The notes below the pieces were generated by a model. That model was given only the letters and a program-made list of their open reading frames with translations. It did not search any database and was not told where the DNA came from. Shown here one piece after another: positions 47,263 through 55,999 of a stretch of DNA of 64,000 nt. The DNA comes from Hydrogenophaga sp. (GTDB lineage Bacteria; Pseudomonadota; Gammaproteobacteria; Burkholderiales; Burkholderiaceae_C). The stretch spans positions 1 to 64,000 of the forward strand of contig NZ_JAHVAB010000079.1 of assembly GCF_019264445.1 (NCBI RefSeq), given 5' to 3'. The position numbers and the translations under genes are program-made. Every line of letters begins with the position of its first letter. Within the stretch, counting starts at the first letter, position 1.

Positions 47263-48032
47263 GGCGCGAAGGCGTCGTCTATGCAGCGGTTGTAGCTTGC
47301 CACCGTGGCGGCATAGCCCAGCTCAAGCGCATCCGCGATCAATGCGTGACCAATGGACACCTCCAGCACGCCGGGGACTGTGCGCAGGAATGCGGTGAGG
47401 TTGTCGCGATTCAGATCGTGTCCGGCATTGATCTCCAAGCCGGCTTGCGTGGCCGCTTGCGCCGCGGTCTTGAAGCGCTGCAGTTGCACGTTGCGCTCGG
47501 GTGTATTCCATGCAGCCGCATACGGCTCGGTGTACAGCTCCACCCGGTCGGCACCCACCGCTCTCGCCGCTGCCATCTGCCCGGGCTCGGCATCCATGAA
47601 GAGGCTGACGCGCGCGCCCAGTGCCTGCGCCTCGGCCACCAGGGGGCGAAGCCGCTCGGCATCAGCCGGGAATCGCCATCCGTGATCGCTGGTGAACTGA
47701 CCTTCGCTGTCGGGCACGAAGGTCACCTGGTGCGGGCGCACCTCGCGCACGAAGCCCATGAGGTTGTGAAACGGGTTGCCCTCGATGTTGTATTCGCGAT
47801 CCGGCCAGTCCTTGAGCAACGCCGCGAGCTCGCGCACATCATGGGCGCGGATATGGCGCTCGTCGGGCCGGGGATGGACAGTGATGCCCCTCGCACCGGC
47901 CTGAAGGCACAGCGTGGCCGCGCGGGTGACCGAAGGAATGCCCAGATGCCGGGTATTGCGCACCAGCGCCACCTTGTTGAGGTTCACCGACAGGGCGGTG
48001 GGCTGGTGCAAGGAGCGGGAAGCCTCGGTCAT
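47259..48032 (-). CDS. pdxJ: Pyridoxine 5'-phosphate synthase
   Basis: A 257-residue TIM-barrel enzyme making pyridoxine phosphate from 1-deoxyxylulose phosphate and aminoacetone phosphate. The N-terminal [15 protein letters not shown], the loop [11 protein letters not shown] and NIEGNP are family signatures. The catalytic His region is near the C terminus in INAGHDLN. The ATG at 48032 overlaps the recO stop by four bases. The upstream frame is unrelated sequence inside recO. Confidence 0.96.
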   Translation of the reverse strand: MTEASRSLHQPTALSVNLNKVALVRNTRHLGIPSVTRAATLCLQAGARGITVHPRPDERHIRAHDVRELAALLKDWPDREYNIEGNPFHNLMGFVREVRPHQVTFVPDSEGQFTSDHGWRFPADAERLRPLVAEAQALGARVSLFMDAEPGQMAAARAVGADRVELYTEPYAAAWNTPERNVQLQRFKTAAQAATQAGLEINAGHDLNRDNLTAFLRTVPGVLEVSIGHALIADALELGYAATVASYNRCIDDAFAP

Positions 48033-48844
48033 GATTCGGTCGCGGTGGGCAGAGGATCTGAAGTGGAGCCAGCGCCGTGGGGCGCTTCGGGCGGTCGGGT
48101 CATGGCCTGCACATCGAGCATCAGCTGACGCGTCTTGAACACCCGTACGCCGCAATGGTAGTGCAGCAGGTTGCGCAGCGGGATGCGTACTGCCTGCAAA
48201 CAACCGGCGCACGCGCGCAAGGCAGGCAGGAAAGGGTCGGGCTCGTCCAAGGCGCTCTGCAAATCACCCCACTGCTCGCCCGTCAGGGCGTGTGGGTCAG
48301 CATCGTGCGCGGGCGCCAACCCGCTCTCGGGCACCAGCACATAGCGGCGCTGCCCGTCGAGGGGAGCCAGCGTCCCGCCCTCTGATGCCAGATCGGGAAG
48401 CAAGCCCACATCGCGCAGCAACAGAAGCTCGAACGCTCGCAATATCAACGGCTGGGCATCGGCCTTCTCTGCCAACAGCTGCACAGCCATCGCGAAGTGG
48501 TCAAACAATCGCTCATGGGGGTCGTCGCGCGCCAGCAAGCGCATGAGCAACTCGTTCAGGTAGCCGCCTGAAATCAAGGCCTCGCCCGTGGGCATGACGT
48601 GCCCGCCTTGCCACTGCGCCGCCTTGAGCGTACGCACTTCGGCATCCCCACTCCAGGAAATGAGCAAGGGCTGCAAAGGCAACAACACGGGACGGAACTG
48701 TGAGGTGGGCCGCTTCACCCCTTTGGCCACCAGAGCGACACGCCCGTGACGCCGGGTGAACACCTCCAGCACGAGACTGGTCTCGCTCCAGTCGTAGCGG
48801 TGCAGCACAAAAGCCGGCTCGTCGGAAAAGCGTTTCAACGCCAT
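48029..48844 (-). CDS. recO: DNA repair protein RecO
   Basis: A 271-residue recombination mediator that helps RecA load on gapped DNA with RecR. The N-terminal OB fold includes [20 protein letters not shown] (shown in part: [12 protein letters not shown]). The C-terminal helical domain ends with [19 protein letters not shown], typical of betaproteobacterial RecO. A CAGC motif near 212-216 may be a remnant of the zinc site. The ATG at 48844 is chosen because the longer frame overlaps era and is not conserved. The gene order era-recO-pdxJ-acpS is strongly conserved. Confidence 0.93.
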   Translation of the reverse strand: MALKRFSDEPAFVLHRYDWSETSLVLEVFTRRHGRVALVAKGVKRPTSQFRPVLLPLQPLLISWSGDAEVRTLKAAQWQGGHVMPTGEALISGGYLNELLMRLLARDDPHERLFDHFAMAVQLLAEKADAQPLILRAFELLLLRDVGLLPDLASEGGTLAPLDGQRRYVLVPESGLAPAHDADPHALTGEQWGDLQSALDEPDPFLPALRACAGCLQAVRIPLRNLLHYHCGVRVFKTRQLMLDVQAMTRPPEAPHGAGSTSDPLPTATES

Positions 48845-48890
48845 GCAGCACGGCCTCGTGTGTGCGCGGGCACCTCGGCAGCCTTGGGCT

Positions 48891-49928
48891 TTACTCGTAG
48901 CCGAACGAGCGCACCCGTGCGTCGTCGTCCGCCCAGCCCGAACGCACCTTGACCCACAGCTCCAGGAACACCTTGCAATCCCAGAGCTTCTCCAGCTCCT
49001 GCCGGGCTTCGGTACCGATGCGCTTGAGCTTTTCGCCCTTCTCACCGATCACCATGCCCTTGTGTCCCTCGCGCTCGACCACGATGGTGGCCGCGATGCG
49101 CTTGAGCGAGCCCTCTTCCTCGAACTTGTCGATGATGACCGTGGAGGTGTAGGGCAGCTCGTCGCCCGTGAGACGAAAGAGCTTCTCGCGCACCATCTCG
49201 CTGGCCATGAAGCGCTCGCTTCGGTCGGTCAGGTCGTCAGGATCGTGCATCCAGGGTTGCTGGGGCAGGTATTTTTCGCAGATGCCGAACAAGCGTTCGA
49301 TGTCTTTGGCAGCCTTGGCCGACATCGGCACGAATTCCGCAAAGGGATGGCGCTCCTGCATGGAGCGCAACCAGGGCGCCAGATCGCCGCGACGGTGCAC
49401 GAGATCGAACTTGTTGGCCACCAGCATCACCGGCACGTTGGCCGGCAGCAGCGACAACACCTTGGCGTCGGCCAGGTTGAATTGCCCCGCCTCAACCACA
49501 AAGAGAATAAGGTCGACATCGTTCACGGCCCCCAGCACGGTCTTGTTGAGCGCGCGGTTGAGCGCGTTGCCATGGCGCGTCTGAAAGCCGGGGGTGTCCA
49601 CGAACACGAACTGCGTCGGCCCCACCGTGCGCATGCCGGTGATGCGGTGACGCGTGGTCTGCGCCTTGCGCGAGGTGATGCTGACCTTCTGACCCACCAG
49701 CGCATTGAGCAATGTGGATTTGCCGACATTGGGCTTTCCCACGATCGCCACGTACCCACACCGCTGGCTCTCCGGATCGGCAGGCGCAGCCGTGAGCGGC
49801 ACTTCTTGCGGGTCTGCAGATTCAGCCGGCGAAGCGTGGTCGGCAGGAGGCGTGCCCTTGCCCAGAACGCGAGCCAGCATGGCGTCCAGATCGGGATTGG
49901 AAGGAGGTGAAGCGGGAGAGTGGGCCAT
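48891..49928 (-). CDS. era: GTPase Era
   Basis: A 345-residue GTPase that assists 16S rRNA maturation and 30S assembly at the membrane. G1 is GKPNVGKST (about 64-72), G3 DTPGF, G4 NKFD, and a C-terminal KH domain contains [13 protein letters not shown] (about 295-307). The protein has an Ala/Pro-rich N-terminal extension of about 55 residues before the G domain, longer than the usual 300-residue Era, and poorly conserved in character. The start at 49928 is three bases from the rnc stop; an internal start that removes the tail is possible. Confidence 0.95.
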   Translation of the reverse strand: MAHSPASPPSNPDLDAMLARVLGKGTPPADHASPAESADPQEVPLTAAPADPESQRCGYVAIVGKPNVGKSTLLNALVGQKVSITSRKAQTTRHRITGMRTVGPTQFVFVDTPGFQTRHGNALNRALNKTVLGAVNDVDLILFVVEAGQFNLADAKVLSLLPANVPVMLVANKFDLVHRRGDLAPWLRSMQERHPFAEFVPMSAKAAKDIERLFGICEKYLPQQPWMHDPDDLTDRSERFMASEMVREKLFRLTGDELPYTSTVIIDKFEEEGSLKRIAATIVVEREGHKGMVIGEKGEKLKRIGTEARQELEKLWDCKVFLELWVKVRSGWADDDARVRSFGYE

Positions 49929-49931
49929 GGA

Positions 49932-50687
49932 TCAGGGTTGCGTGGCGGTTCGGGGAACGGCCGGGGAGTCGGAGGCCGCAGAGGTTACGCCCGCTGTCAA
50001 ATGTTGCAGCATGGCCGCGGCGGCAGCTTGTTCGCCGGCCCGCCTTGAAGCACCGATCCCCCGCTCGCTGCGCCCAGTTTCAGTCACCGTGCACTCCACG
50101 TCAAAAGTCTGCTTGTGCGCCTCGCCGAGCGTGGCGACCACGCGGTAGACCGGCAGCTTCATTTTGCGCGCCTGCAGCCACTCCTGCAATTCGGTCTTGG
50201 GGTCTTTGCCCATCGCGCTCATTTGGGCATTGAGCTCGACACCGCTGTAGAGGCGGTGCACCAGCGCGGCAGCCACCTCAAAACCAGCATCGAGATACAC
50301 CGCGCCAATCACGGCCTCCAGCGCATCGGCAAGGATGGAAGGTCTTTTGTGACCACCCGACCGCTTTTCTCCATCGCCCAGCCGCAGGCATGGCGACAAG
50401 CCGAGCTGCGAGGCAATCTGGAACAGCGTTTCCTGCTTGACCAAATTGGCCCTGACTCGGGACAGGTCGCCCTCAGGAAGCTGGCTGAGCTTTTCGAACA
50501 GCAAACCCGACACCGCCAGATTCAGCACAGAGTCTCCGAGAAACTCCAGTCGCTCGTTGTGATCGGCCGTAAAGCTGCGATGCGTGAGCGCGCGCTCAAG
50601 CAGGCGCGGGTTGGCAAAGGGGTGTTGGAGGCGCTGTTGCAGCGCCAGCATGTCGGGGCTCAAGGGGCGCTGCGCCCAACGGTGCAT
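49932..50687 (-). CDS. rnc: Ribonuclease III
   Basis: A 251-residue double-strand RNA endonuclease processing rRNA and other transcripts. The catalytic signature ERLEFLGDSVLNL is at about 45-57, with the second acidic pair in DALEAVIGAVYLD. The dsRNA-binding domain starts at about 160 (PKTELQEWLQARK). A short Ala/Pro tail follows. An internal ATG at 50651 gives a 239-residue form close to the usual length. The lepB-DUF4845-rnc-era order is typical of betaproteobacteria. Confidence 0.95.
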   Translation of the reverse strand: MHRWAQRPLSPDMLALQQRLQHPFANPRLLERALTHRSFTADHNERLEFLGDSVLNLAVSGLLFEKLSQLPEGDLSRVRANLVKQETLFQIASQLGLSPCLRLGDGEKRSGGHKRPSILADALEAVIGAVYLDAGFEVAAALVHRLYSGVELNAQMSAMGKDPKTELQEWLQARKMKLPVYRVVATLGEAHKQTFDVECTVTETGRSERGIGASRRAGEQAAAAAMLQHLTAGVTSAASDSPAVPRTATQP

Positions 50688-50706
50688 CTGCGCTGTACAA
50701 CGCTCA

Positions 50707-51054
50707 TCACTTAGAACGGCCTTCGTACTTCATCACGAGGTGCGCGGGACCTGCGAGGTGAATCTCGCGCTGGTAGGCAAAAGACACCACCACGCGATCC
50801 CCCTCTTTACCCACCGTCAAATCCTTGCCCGCGACGGTGCGAATGTCATCGATGCTCGCCGCCTTGTCGAAAAGACTGCGCACTTCAGCCACCGTGCTAC
50901 CGCTCGCCGCCTTGTCGACCGCCTTCTGCACGGCGAGGTACTCGATATACGTGGGGGCCACCTGGGCCAGGATGACACCAGAGTAGGCGAGGAGGATGCC
51001 GACGATGAGCAGGCCGACAAAGGTCAGCCCCCGTTGTTTTTGTCTCAGTTTCAT
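50707..51054 (-). CDS. DUF4845 membrane protein
   Basis: A 115-residue protein with one N-terminal membrane helix (about 8-26; GLTFVGLLIVGILLAYSGVI in part) and a small periplasmic domain (PTYIEYLAVQKAVDKAA). This is the DUF4845 family, found between lepB and rnc in betaproteobacteria; function unknown, the helix resembling a pilin-like stop-transfer segment. An AGGGTGA ribosome site precedes the ATG. Position suggests a role near the signal peptidase. Confidence 0.88.
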   Translation of the reverse strand: MKLRQKQRGLTFVGLLIVGILLAYSGVILAQVAPTYIEYLAVQKAVDKAASGSTVAEVRSLFDKAASIDDIRTVAGKDLTVGKEGDRVVVSFAYQREIHLAGPAHLVMKYEGRSK

Positions 51055-51084
51055 GCGTTCACCCTGTTGAAACCACCAACGGCC

Positions 51085-52062
51085 TCACTCGAACGACCCG
51101 ATACGTCCGAGATCGCCAAAATTCATCCAGACAAAAAAAGCTTTGCCAACGATGTTCGCCTCTGGCACAAAACCCCAGTAGCGGGAGTCCAGCGAGTTGT
51201 CGCGATTGTCGCCCATCATGAAATAGTGGCCAGGCGGCACCTTGCAGGTCACCCCCTCCACCGTATACCGGCAGGCATTGCTGAACGGAAACTGCGCCGT
51301 ACCTTGTATGAAGGCGGGCCGATCGTCGTCGTTGAGCGTGTTGTAGCTGCGTGCGTCGAGCGTCTCGCGGAACTGACGGGCGTAGCGCATGGTTTCGCTG
51401 TCAAAGAACTCTGGCTGTGCCACACGGGGAACTGGCTTTCCGTTGACCGTGAGCTGCTTGTTCAAGTAAGCAACCTCATCGCCCGGAACACCAATCACGC
51501 GCTTGATGTAGTCCAGGCTGGGCTGAGGCGGGTAGCGAAAGACCATAACGTCGCCCCGCTTGGGTTCGTTGTTGGCCAGAAGCTTGGTGTTGAACACCGG
51601 CAAACGCACTCCGTAGTGAAATTTGTTGACCAGTATGAGGTCGCCCACACGCAAGGTGGGAATCATGGAACCAGACGGTATCTTGAAGGGCTCGAACAGA
51701 AACGAGCGCAGCACGAACACCGCCAGAATCACCGGGAAGAGCCCCGCCGTCCAGTCCAACCACCAAGGCTGGGCCAGCAACTTGTGGCGCGCGGTTTCCA
51801 CATCGCCTTCAATGTGCGTGAAACCTTGCTTGAGAAGCGCCTCCTTGCGGGTGTTGTGCTCCAACAGCAACTGGTCTGCCGCTCGCCGGCGTTTGGGCAG
51901 GAAGACCAATTTTTCGATCACCCAGTACACGCCCGTCACTGCCGTGGCGAGCATCAGCAACACGGCAAAGTTGCCCTCCACGACGCCGGTGTACCAGGCC
52001 CCCGCATAGGCAACAAATGCCGCGAGGATCACCGCAGTGATCGTTCCCATGACCGCCGGCAT
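51085..52062 (-). CDS. lepB: Signal peptidase I
   Basis: A 325-residue inner-membrane protease that removes signal peptides. Membrane helices lie at about 5-27 and 31-52, and another at about 106-121 before the catalytic domain. The catalytic Ser is Ser132 in PSGSM, and the general base is Lys187 in DYIKRVIGVPGDE. The C-terminal box GDNRDNSLDSRYWG is intact. The start at 52062 overlaps the lepA stop by one base; a second ATG at 52050 is possible. Confidence 0.96.
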   Translation of the reverse strand: MPAVMGTITAVILAAFVAYAGAWYTGVVEGNFAVLLMLATAVTGVYWVIEKLVFLPKRRRAADQLLLEHNTRKEALLKQGFTHIEGDVETARHKLLAQPWWLDWTAGLFPVILAVFVLRSFLFEPFKIPSGSMIPTLRVGDLILVNKFHYGVRLPVFNTKLLANNEPKRGDVMVFRYPPQPSLDYIKRVIGVPGDEVAYLNKQLTVNGKPVPRVAQPEFFDSETMRYARQFRETLDARSYNTLNDDDRPAFIQGTAQFPFSNACRYTVEGVTCKVPPGHYFMMGDNRDNSLDSRYWGFVPEANIVGKAFFVWMNFGDLGRIGSFE

Positions 52063-53870
52063 CAGTCTTGCACCTGCAAAATGGCGAGGAAAGCCTCTTG
52101 GGGAACTTCGACCGAGCCAATCTGTTTCATGCGCTTCTTGCCTGCTTTCTGTTTTTCGAGAAGTTTGCGTTTGCGGGTGATGTCGCCGCCGTAGCATTTT
52201 GCCAGCACGTTCTTGCGCAGCGCCTTGATCGTTTCGCGCGCGATCACGTTGCCACCGATGGCCGCCTGAATGGCCACATCGAACATCTGGCGACTGATGA
52301 TCTCACGCATCTTCGCCGCCACCGCACGACCCCGGTACTGCGCCTGCGTGCGGTGCACGATGATGGACAGCGCGTCCACCTTCTCGCCGTTGAGCAGGAT
52401 GTCGACCTTCACCACATCGGAGGCGCGGTACTCCTTGAACTCGTAGTCCATCGAGGCATACCCACGGCTGACCGATTTCAGTTTGTCGAAAAAGTCCAGC
52501 ACGATCTCACCGAGCGGCATGTCGTAGGTCAGCATGACCTGCTTGCCGTGGTAGGCCATGTTGATCTGCAGGCCGCGCTTCTGGTTGGCCAGCGTCATGA
52601 CCGCACCGACATACTCTTGAGGCATGTAGAGGTGGACGGTCACGATAGGCTCGCGAATTTCATCGATGCGGCCCTGATCGGGCATCTTGGATGGGTTCTC
52701 CACCATGATCACCTCGCCGTCGGGCTTGACGACCTGGTAGACCACGCTCGGGGCGGTGGTGATCAGATCCTGATCGAACTCGCGCTCCAGCCGCTCCTGC
52801 ACGATTTCCATGTGCAGCAGTCCCAGGAAGCCGCAGCGAAAACCGAAGCCCAACGCCTGAGAGACTTCAGGCTCGTAGTGGAGCGACGCATCGTTGAGCT
52901 TGAGTTTTTCCAGTGCGTCGCGCAGAGCGTCGTACTGGTTCGCTTCTGTGGGATAGAGGCCCGCAAACACCTGTGGCTGCACCTCCTTGAACCCGGGCAG
53001 CGCTTCGGCAGCAGGTCCGGCGTTGTTCGGCAGCTTTTTCTCCAGCGTGATGGTGTCACCCACCTTTGCCGCTTGCAGCTCCTTGATGCCCGCAATGATG
53101 TAACCGACCTCACCCGCCTCCAGCGATTCGCGCGGCTCGTTGGCTGGCGTGAACACGCCAAGGTTATCGGCGTTGTAGACGGTGTTGGTGGCCATCATCT
53201 TGAAGCGCTCGCCCTTCTGCAACCGCCCGTCGACCACCCGCACCAACATCACCACGCCGACATAGGCGTCATACCAGCTGTCCACGATCATGGCGCGCAA
53301 TGGTGCGTCAGGCCGGCCCTTGGGAGGTGGGATACGAGCAACCACGGCCTCCAGGATGTCTTCCACACCCAGACCCGTTTTCGCCGAGCAAGGGATCGCA
53401 TCGGTGGCATCGATCCCGATCACATCTTCGATCTCGCTTTTGGCGTTCTCTGGATCTGCGTTGGGCAAATCCATCTTGTTGAGCACCGGCACCACTTCGA
53501 CACCCAAGTCGAGCGCGGTGTAGCAGTTGGCCACTGTCTGCGCCTCAACACCTTGACTGGCATCGACCACCAACAACGCGCCTTCGCAGGCGGACAGGGA
53601 GCGCGACACCTCATACGAAAAGTCGACATGCCCGGGCGTGTCGATCAAGTTGAGGTTGTAAACCTCGCCGTTGCGGGCCTTGTACTTGAGAGCAGCCGTC
53701 TGCGCCTTGATGGTGATACCGCGCTCTTTCTCGATGTCCATCGAGTCGAGCACCTGCTCGCTCATCTCACGGTCGGACAACCCACCGCACAGGGAAATGA
53801 TCCGGTCAGCGAGCGTGGACTTGCCATGATCGATGTGCGCGATGATCGAAAAATTGCGGATGTGGTTCAT
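52062..53870 (-). CDS. lepA: Elongation factor 4 (LepA)
   Basis: A 602-residue translational GTPase that acts on ribosomes during initiation and stalled elongation. G1 is AHIDHGKST (about 11-19), G2 [10 protein letters not shown]3 DTPGHVDF and G4 NKMDLPNAD. The LepA-specific C-terminal domain includes [16 protein letters not shown] near the end. It is the first gene of the lepA-lepB-DUF4845-rnc-era-recO-pdxJ-acpS-nagZ run, preceded by about 500 non-coding bases with a terminator for mucD and several regulatory-looking sites. Confidence 0.97.
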   Translation of the reverse strand: MNHIRNFSIIAHIDHGKSTLADRIISLCGGLSDREMSEQVLDSMDIEKERGITIKAQTAALKYKARNGEVYNLNLIDTPGHVDFSYEVSRSLSACEGALLVVDASQGVEAQTVANCYTALDLGVEVVPVLNKMDLPNADPENAKSEIEDVIGIDATDAIPCSAKTGLGVEDILEAVVARIPPPKGRPDAPLRAMIVDSWYDAYVGVVMLVRVVDGRLQKGERFKMMATNTVYNADNLGVFTPANEPRESLEAGEVGYIIAGIKELQAAKVGDTITLEKKLPNNAGPAAEALPGFKEVQPQVFAGLYPTEANQYDALRDALEKLKLNDASLHYEPEVSQALGFGFRCGFLGLLHMEIVQERLEREFDQDLITTAPSVVYQVVKPDGEVIMVENPSKMPDQGRIDEIREPIVTVHLYMPQEYVGAVMTLANQKRGLQINMAYHGKQVMLTYDMPLGEIVLDFFDKLKSVSRGYASMDYEFKEYRASDVVKVDILLNGEKVDALSIIVHRTQAQYRGRAVAAKMREIISRQMFDVAIQAAIGGNVIARETIKALRKNVLAKCYGGDITRKRKLLEKQKAGKKRMKQIGSVEVPQEAFLAILQVQD

Positions 53871-53926
53871 CAGGAAACGACTCGGGAACGAAAAAACCGC
53901 AGGTTCACGCAGGAACGGGCGGCCAT

Positions 53927-53957
53927 AAAAAAGGGCGCGTCAGCTGCTGACGCGCCC
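53927..53957 (-). terminator. Rho-independent terminator upstream of lepA
   Basis: GGGCGCGTCA (53933-53942) pairs perfectly with TGACGCGCCC (53948-53957), with a five-base loop. In the minus direction a run of six T follows (AAAAAA at 53927-53932 on the plus strand). It would stop any minus-strand transcript arriving from mucD or starting in the gap, only 57 bases before lepA, so it could also act as an attenuator of lepA. Confidence 0.85.
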
Positions 53958-54183
53958 GTAACCAACAATCAATGGCAACTGCGATAGTTGGGGTTTCATT
54001 GTAGGCAAAAAGCCCGGAATGCACACCCCAAACCCGCCAGGATTGCCCTGTTGCAGCGCAGCAACATTCAAATTTTTGCACAGGTTATCCACAGAAAGAG
54101 AGGGCAACTTGTGCGTGGCTTGTGGATGAACCGATCCAGAGGCGCTGGACTTCCACATCGTGAATCGTCCTGCCAACACCAGA

Positions 54184-54199
54184 TGTGAATCAGCTCACA
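54184..54199. promoter_or_regulatory. CRP/FNR-like palindrome
   Basis: TGTGA-N6-TCACA is a perfect five-base inverted repeat with the core spacing of the CRP/Vfr family. It lies just downstream, in the lepA direction, of a possible -10 box at 54209-54214. In other families similar sites bind FNR-type proteins with different half sites (TTGAT). Binding is unproven. Confidence 0.4.
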
Positions 54200-54318
54200 A
54201 CCGCTCGCATTTTAGCGAATTCAGACACAAGACAGGTAATGATTGTGAGCATTCACTAACAAACAGGATGCTGAGACGCTCGGAGGGTGGGCAAAACAAG
54301 ATGTGGTGAATCAGCCAC

Positions 54319-54368
54319 CGCGCTCAATAACCCGCATGCCCTTCAGCACTTCAGGGGTATTGAGCGCG
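54319..54368. repeat. Imperfect inverted repeat after mucD
   Basis: The arms at 54319-54333 and 54354-54368 are 15 bases with one mismatch (CGCGCTCAATA pairs with TATTGAGCGCG), separated by 20 bases that contain a repeated CTTCAG. The element begins 11 bases after the mucD stop in the minus direction. No T-run follows it, so its role may be RNA stability of the mucD message. Confidence 0.5.
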
Positions 54369-54378
54369 AACACGAACT

Positions 54379-55887
54379 TCAGCGGGGCGCCCGGATGACG
54401 GCGTACTGCGCCCACTCGCCGCGGCGGAACAGCACATTGATGGGTCGCGATTTCTCCAACTTGCTCAGTGCCGCCTCCACATCTTTCACGCTGGCGGTCT
54501 CGACATTGGCAATCGCCACAATCACGTCACCCTCACGAAGCCCCGCACGTGCCGCAGCGCCCTCTGCCGATGCCACGCGCACGCCGCCTTTGAGATTGAG
54601 CTCTTTTTTCTCTGCCGCCGACAACTCGGCCAGGCTCAAACCCAATGCCTGGAGCGCATTGCTGGCCTGCGGTTTGACCGCCTCTGGCGCAGAGGCCTTT
54701 GCCTCCGTGCGTTCAGGCTCGAGCTCGGCCACGATGATCGACAGCTCACGCTGGCTGCCGCGCCGAAAGACTGTGATGCTGCTCTTGTTGCCCGGCTTGG
54801 TGTTACCCACCAGCCGCGGCAGATCGACCGACTTGTCGATGTCCTTGCCATCGAACTTCACGATGATGTCACCGGGCTCAACCCCCGCTTTGGACGCAGG
54901 CGAGTTGGGTTCCACACCCCTCACGAGAGCGCCCTTGGGCTGCCCCAGGCCAATGGCCTCCGCCACGTCCTTGCTGACCTGATCGATCTGGACGCCGATG
55001 CGGCCACGGGTCACACGACCGCTCGTCTTGAGCTGATCGGACACACGCACGGCTTCATCGATTGGAATGGCGAACGAAATCCCCTGGAAACCGCCTGATC
55101 GGGAATAAATCTGGCTGTTGATGCCCACCACTTCGCCACGCATGTTGATCAGCGGCCCACCCGAGTTGCCTGGATTGATGGCCACGTCGGTCTGGATGAA
55201 CGGGAGAAAGTCACCGGTATCGCGCTGCTTGGCGCTCACGATGCCGGCCGTCACCGTGTTCTCAAGACCAAACGGCGAGCCAATGGCCATCACCCATTCG
55301 CCCACGCGCAGACGGTTGACGTCGCCAATCTTCACTGCGGTCAGGCCGGTGACGTCAATCTTCACCAGCGCCACATCGGTGCGCTTGTCCGCGCCGACCA
55401 GCTTGGCCTTGAACTCGCGCTTGTCGGGCAAGGTGACGATGAGTTCATCCGCGCCGTCGACGACGTGTGCGTTGGTCATGATGAGGCCATCCGCACTCAA
55501 CACAAACCCCGAGCCCACGCCGCGTGGTTGAGCCTCCTCCGAGGGGGCACGGTCCTGGCGAGGCGTCCTGGGTGTCACACCCGGTGGAATCGGGATACCG
55601 AAGCGCTTGAAGAACTCGAGCATTTGCTCATCTGGGGAGCCGCCAGCGGCGCCCTCTTTCGCTCGCTCCAGAGTCCGGATGTTGACCACTGAAGGACCCA
55701 CCAGGTCCACCAGATCGGTGAAGTCAGGCAAGCCACGCACGCTGGCCGCAGGCGGTACCGTCGGCACGACAGGGGCTTGAGCGAGGGCGGAGGTGTGAAA
55801 AACCAAAGCGGTGCCGCCGCCAGCTGCGAGGACGATCGCGGGCAGCAAGGCGCGCAGAGATGAGCCAGTGGTGCGGACATGCGTCAT
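54379..55887 (-). CDS. mucD: Do-like periplasmic serine protease MucD/DegP
   Basis: A 502-residue HtrA-family protease. An N-terminal signal segment (about 10-37) is followed by a trypsin domain with His141 (TNAHVV), Asp171 (RTDVALV) and Ser242 (GNSGGP). PDZ domain 1 (about 285-375) and PDZ domain 2 (about 405-495) follow. It degrades or refolds misfolded envelope proteins and, in Pseudomonas, restrains sigma-E activity. It is the last gene of the rpoE-rseA-rseB-mucD unit; rseB ends 112 bases upstream. The glutaredoxin-like gene found after mucD in some relatives is absent. Confidence 0.95.
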   Translation of the reverse strand: MTHVRTTGSSLRALLPAIVLAAGGGTALVFHTSALAQAPVVPTVPPAASVRGLPDFTDLVDLVGPSVVNIRTLERAKEGAAGGSPDEQMLEFFKRFGIPIPPGVTPRTPRQDRAPSEEAQPRGVGSGFVLSADGLIMTNAHVVDGADELIVTLPDKREFKAKLVGADKRTDVALVKIDVTGLTAVKIGDVNRLRVGEWVMAIGSPFGLENTVTAGIVSAKQRDTGDFLPFIQTDVAINPGNSGGPLINMRGEVVGINSQIYSRSGGFQGISFAIPIDEAVRVSDQLKTSGRVTRGRIGVQIDQVSKDVAEAIGLGQPKGALVRGVEPNSPASKAGVEPGDIIVKFDGKDIDKSVDLPRLVGNTKPGNKSSITVFRRGSQRELSIIVAELEPERTEAKASAPEAVKPQASNALQALGLSLAELSAAEKKELNLKGGVRVASAEGAAARAGLREGDVIVAIANVETASVKDVEAALSKLEKSRPINVLFRRGEWAQYAVIRAPR

Positions 55888-55999
55888 GGTGATCCTTTAA
55901 CAGGTACGCAAAGCAAGGAAGAAAGCAAAACAAATGACAGCCACCCGGCGGCAACGCCTCGTGGCGAAGTGAAGCGCCTCCGGCGGCTCCCGGGCCAGC

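Larger units (their letters stand above)
53871..54378. other. Long non-coding region before lepA
   Basis: This is the only gap over 300 bases. It contains the terminator at 53927-53957. A perfect DnaA-box match TTATCCACA lies at 54085-54093, with a one-mismatch copy on the other strand at 54121-54129. A CRP-like palindrome TGTGA-ATCAGC-TCACA lies at 54184-54199, and a 15-base imperfect inverted repeat at 54319-54368. A possible -10 box TAAAAT for lepA is at 54209-54214 (minus). Short open frames here lack conserved character, and no RNA gene was recognised. Confidence 0.6.

Noticed and set aside
54085-54129. Replication origin in the lepA gap
   Set aside because: Two DnaA-like boxes are too few, and no AT-rich unwinding region, dnaA, dnaN or gyrB gene is present.
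53940-54179. 79-codon minus-strand open frame in the gap before lepA
   Set aside because: It overlaps the terminator hairpin and the DnaA-like sites, has no ribosome site and shows no protein-like pattern.
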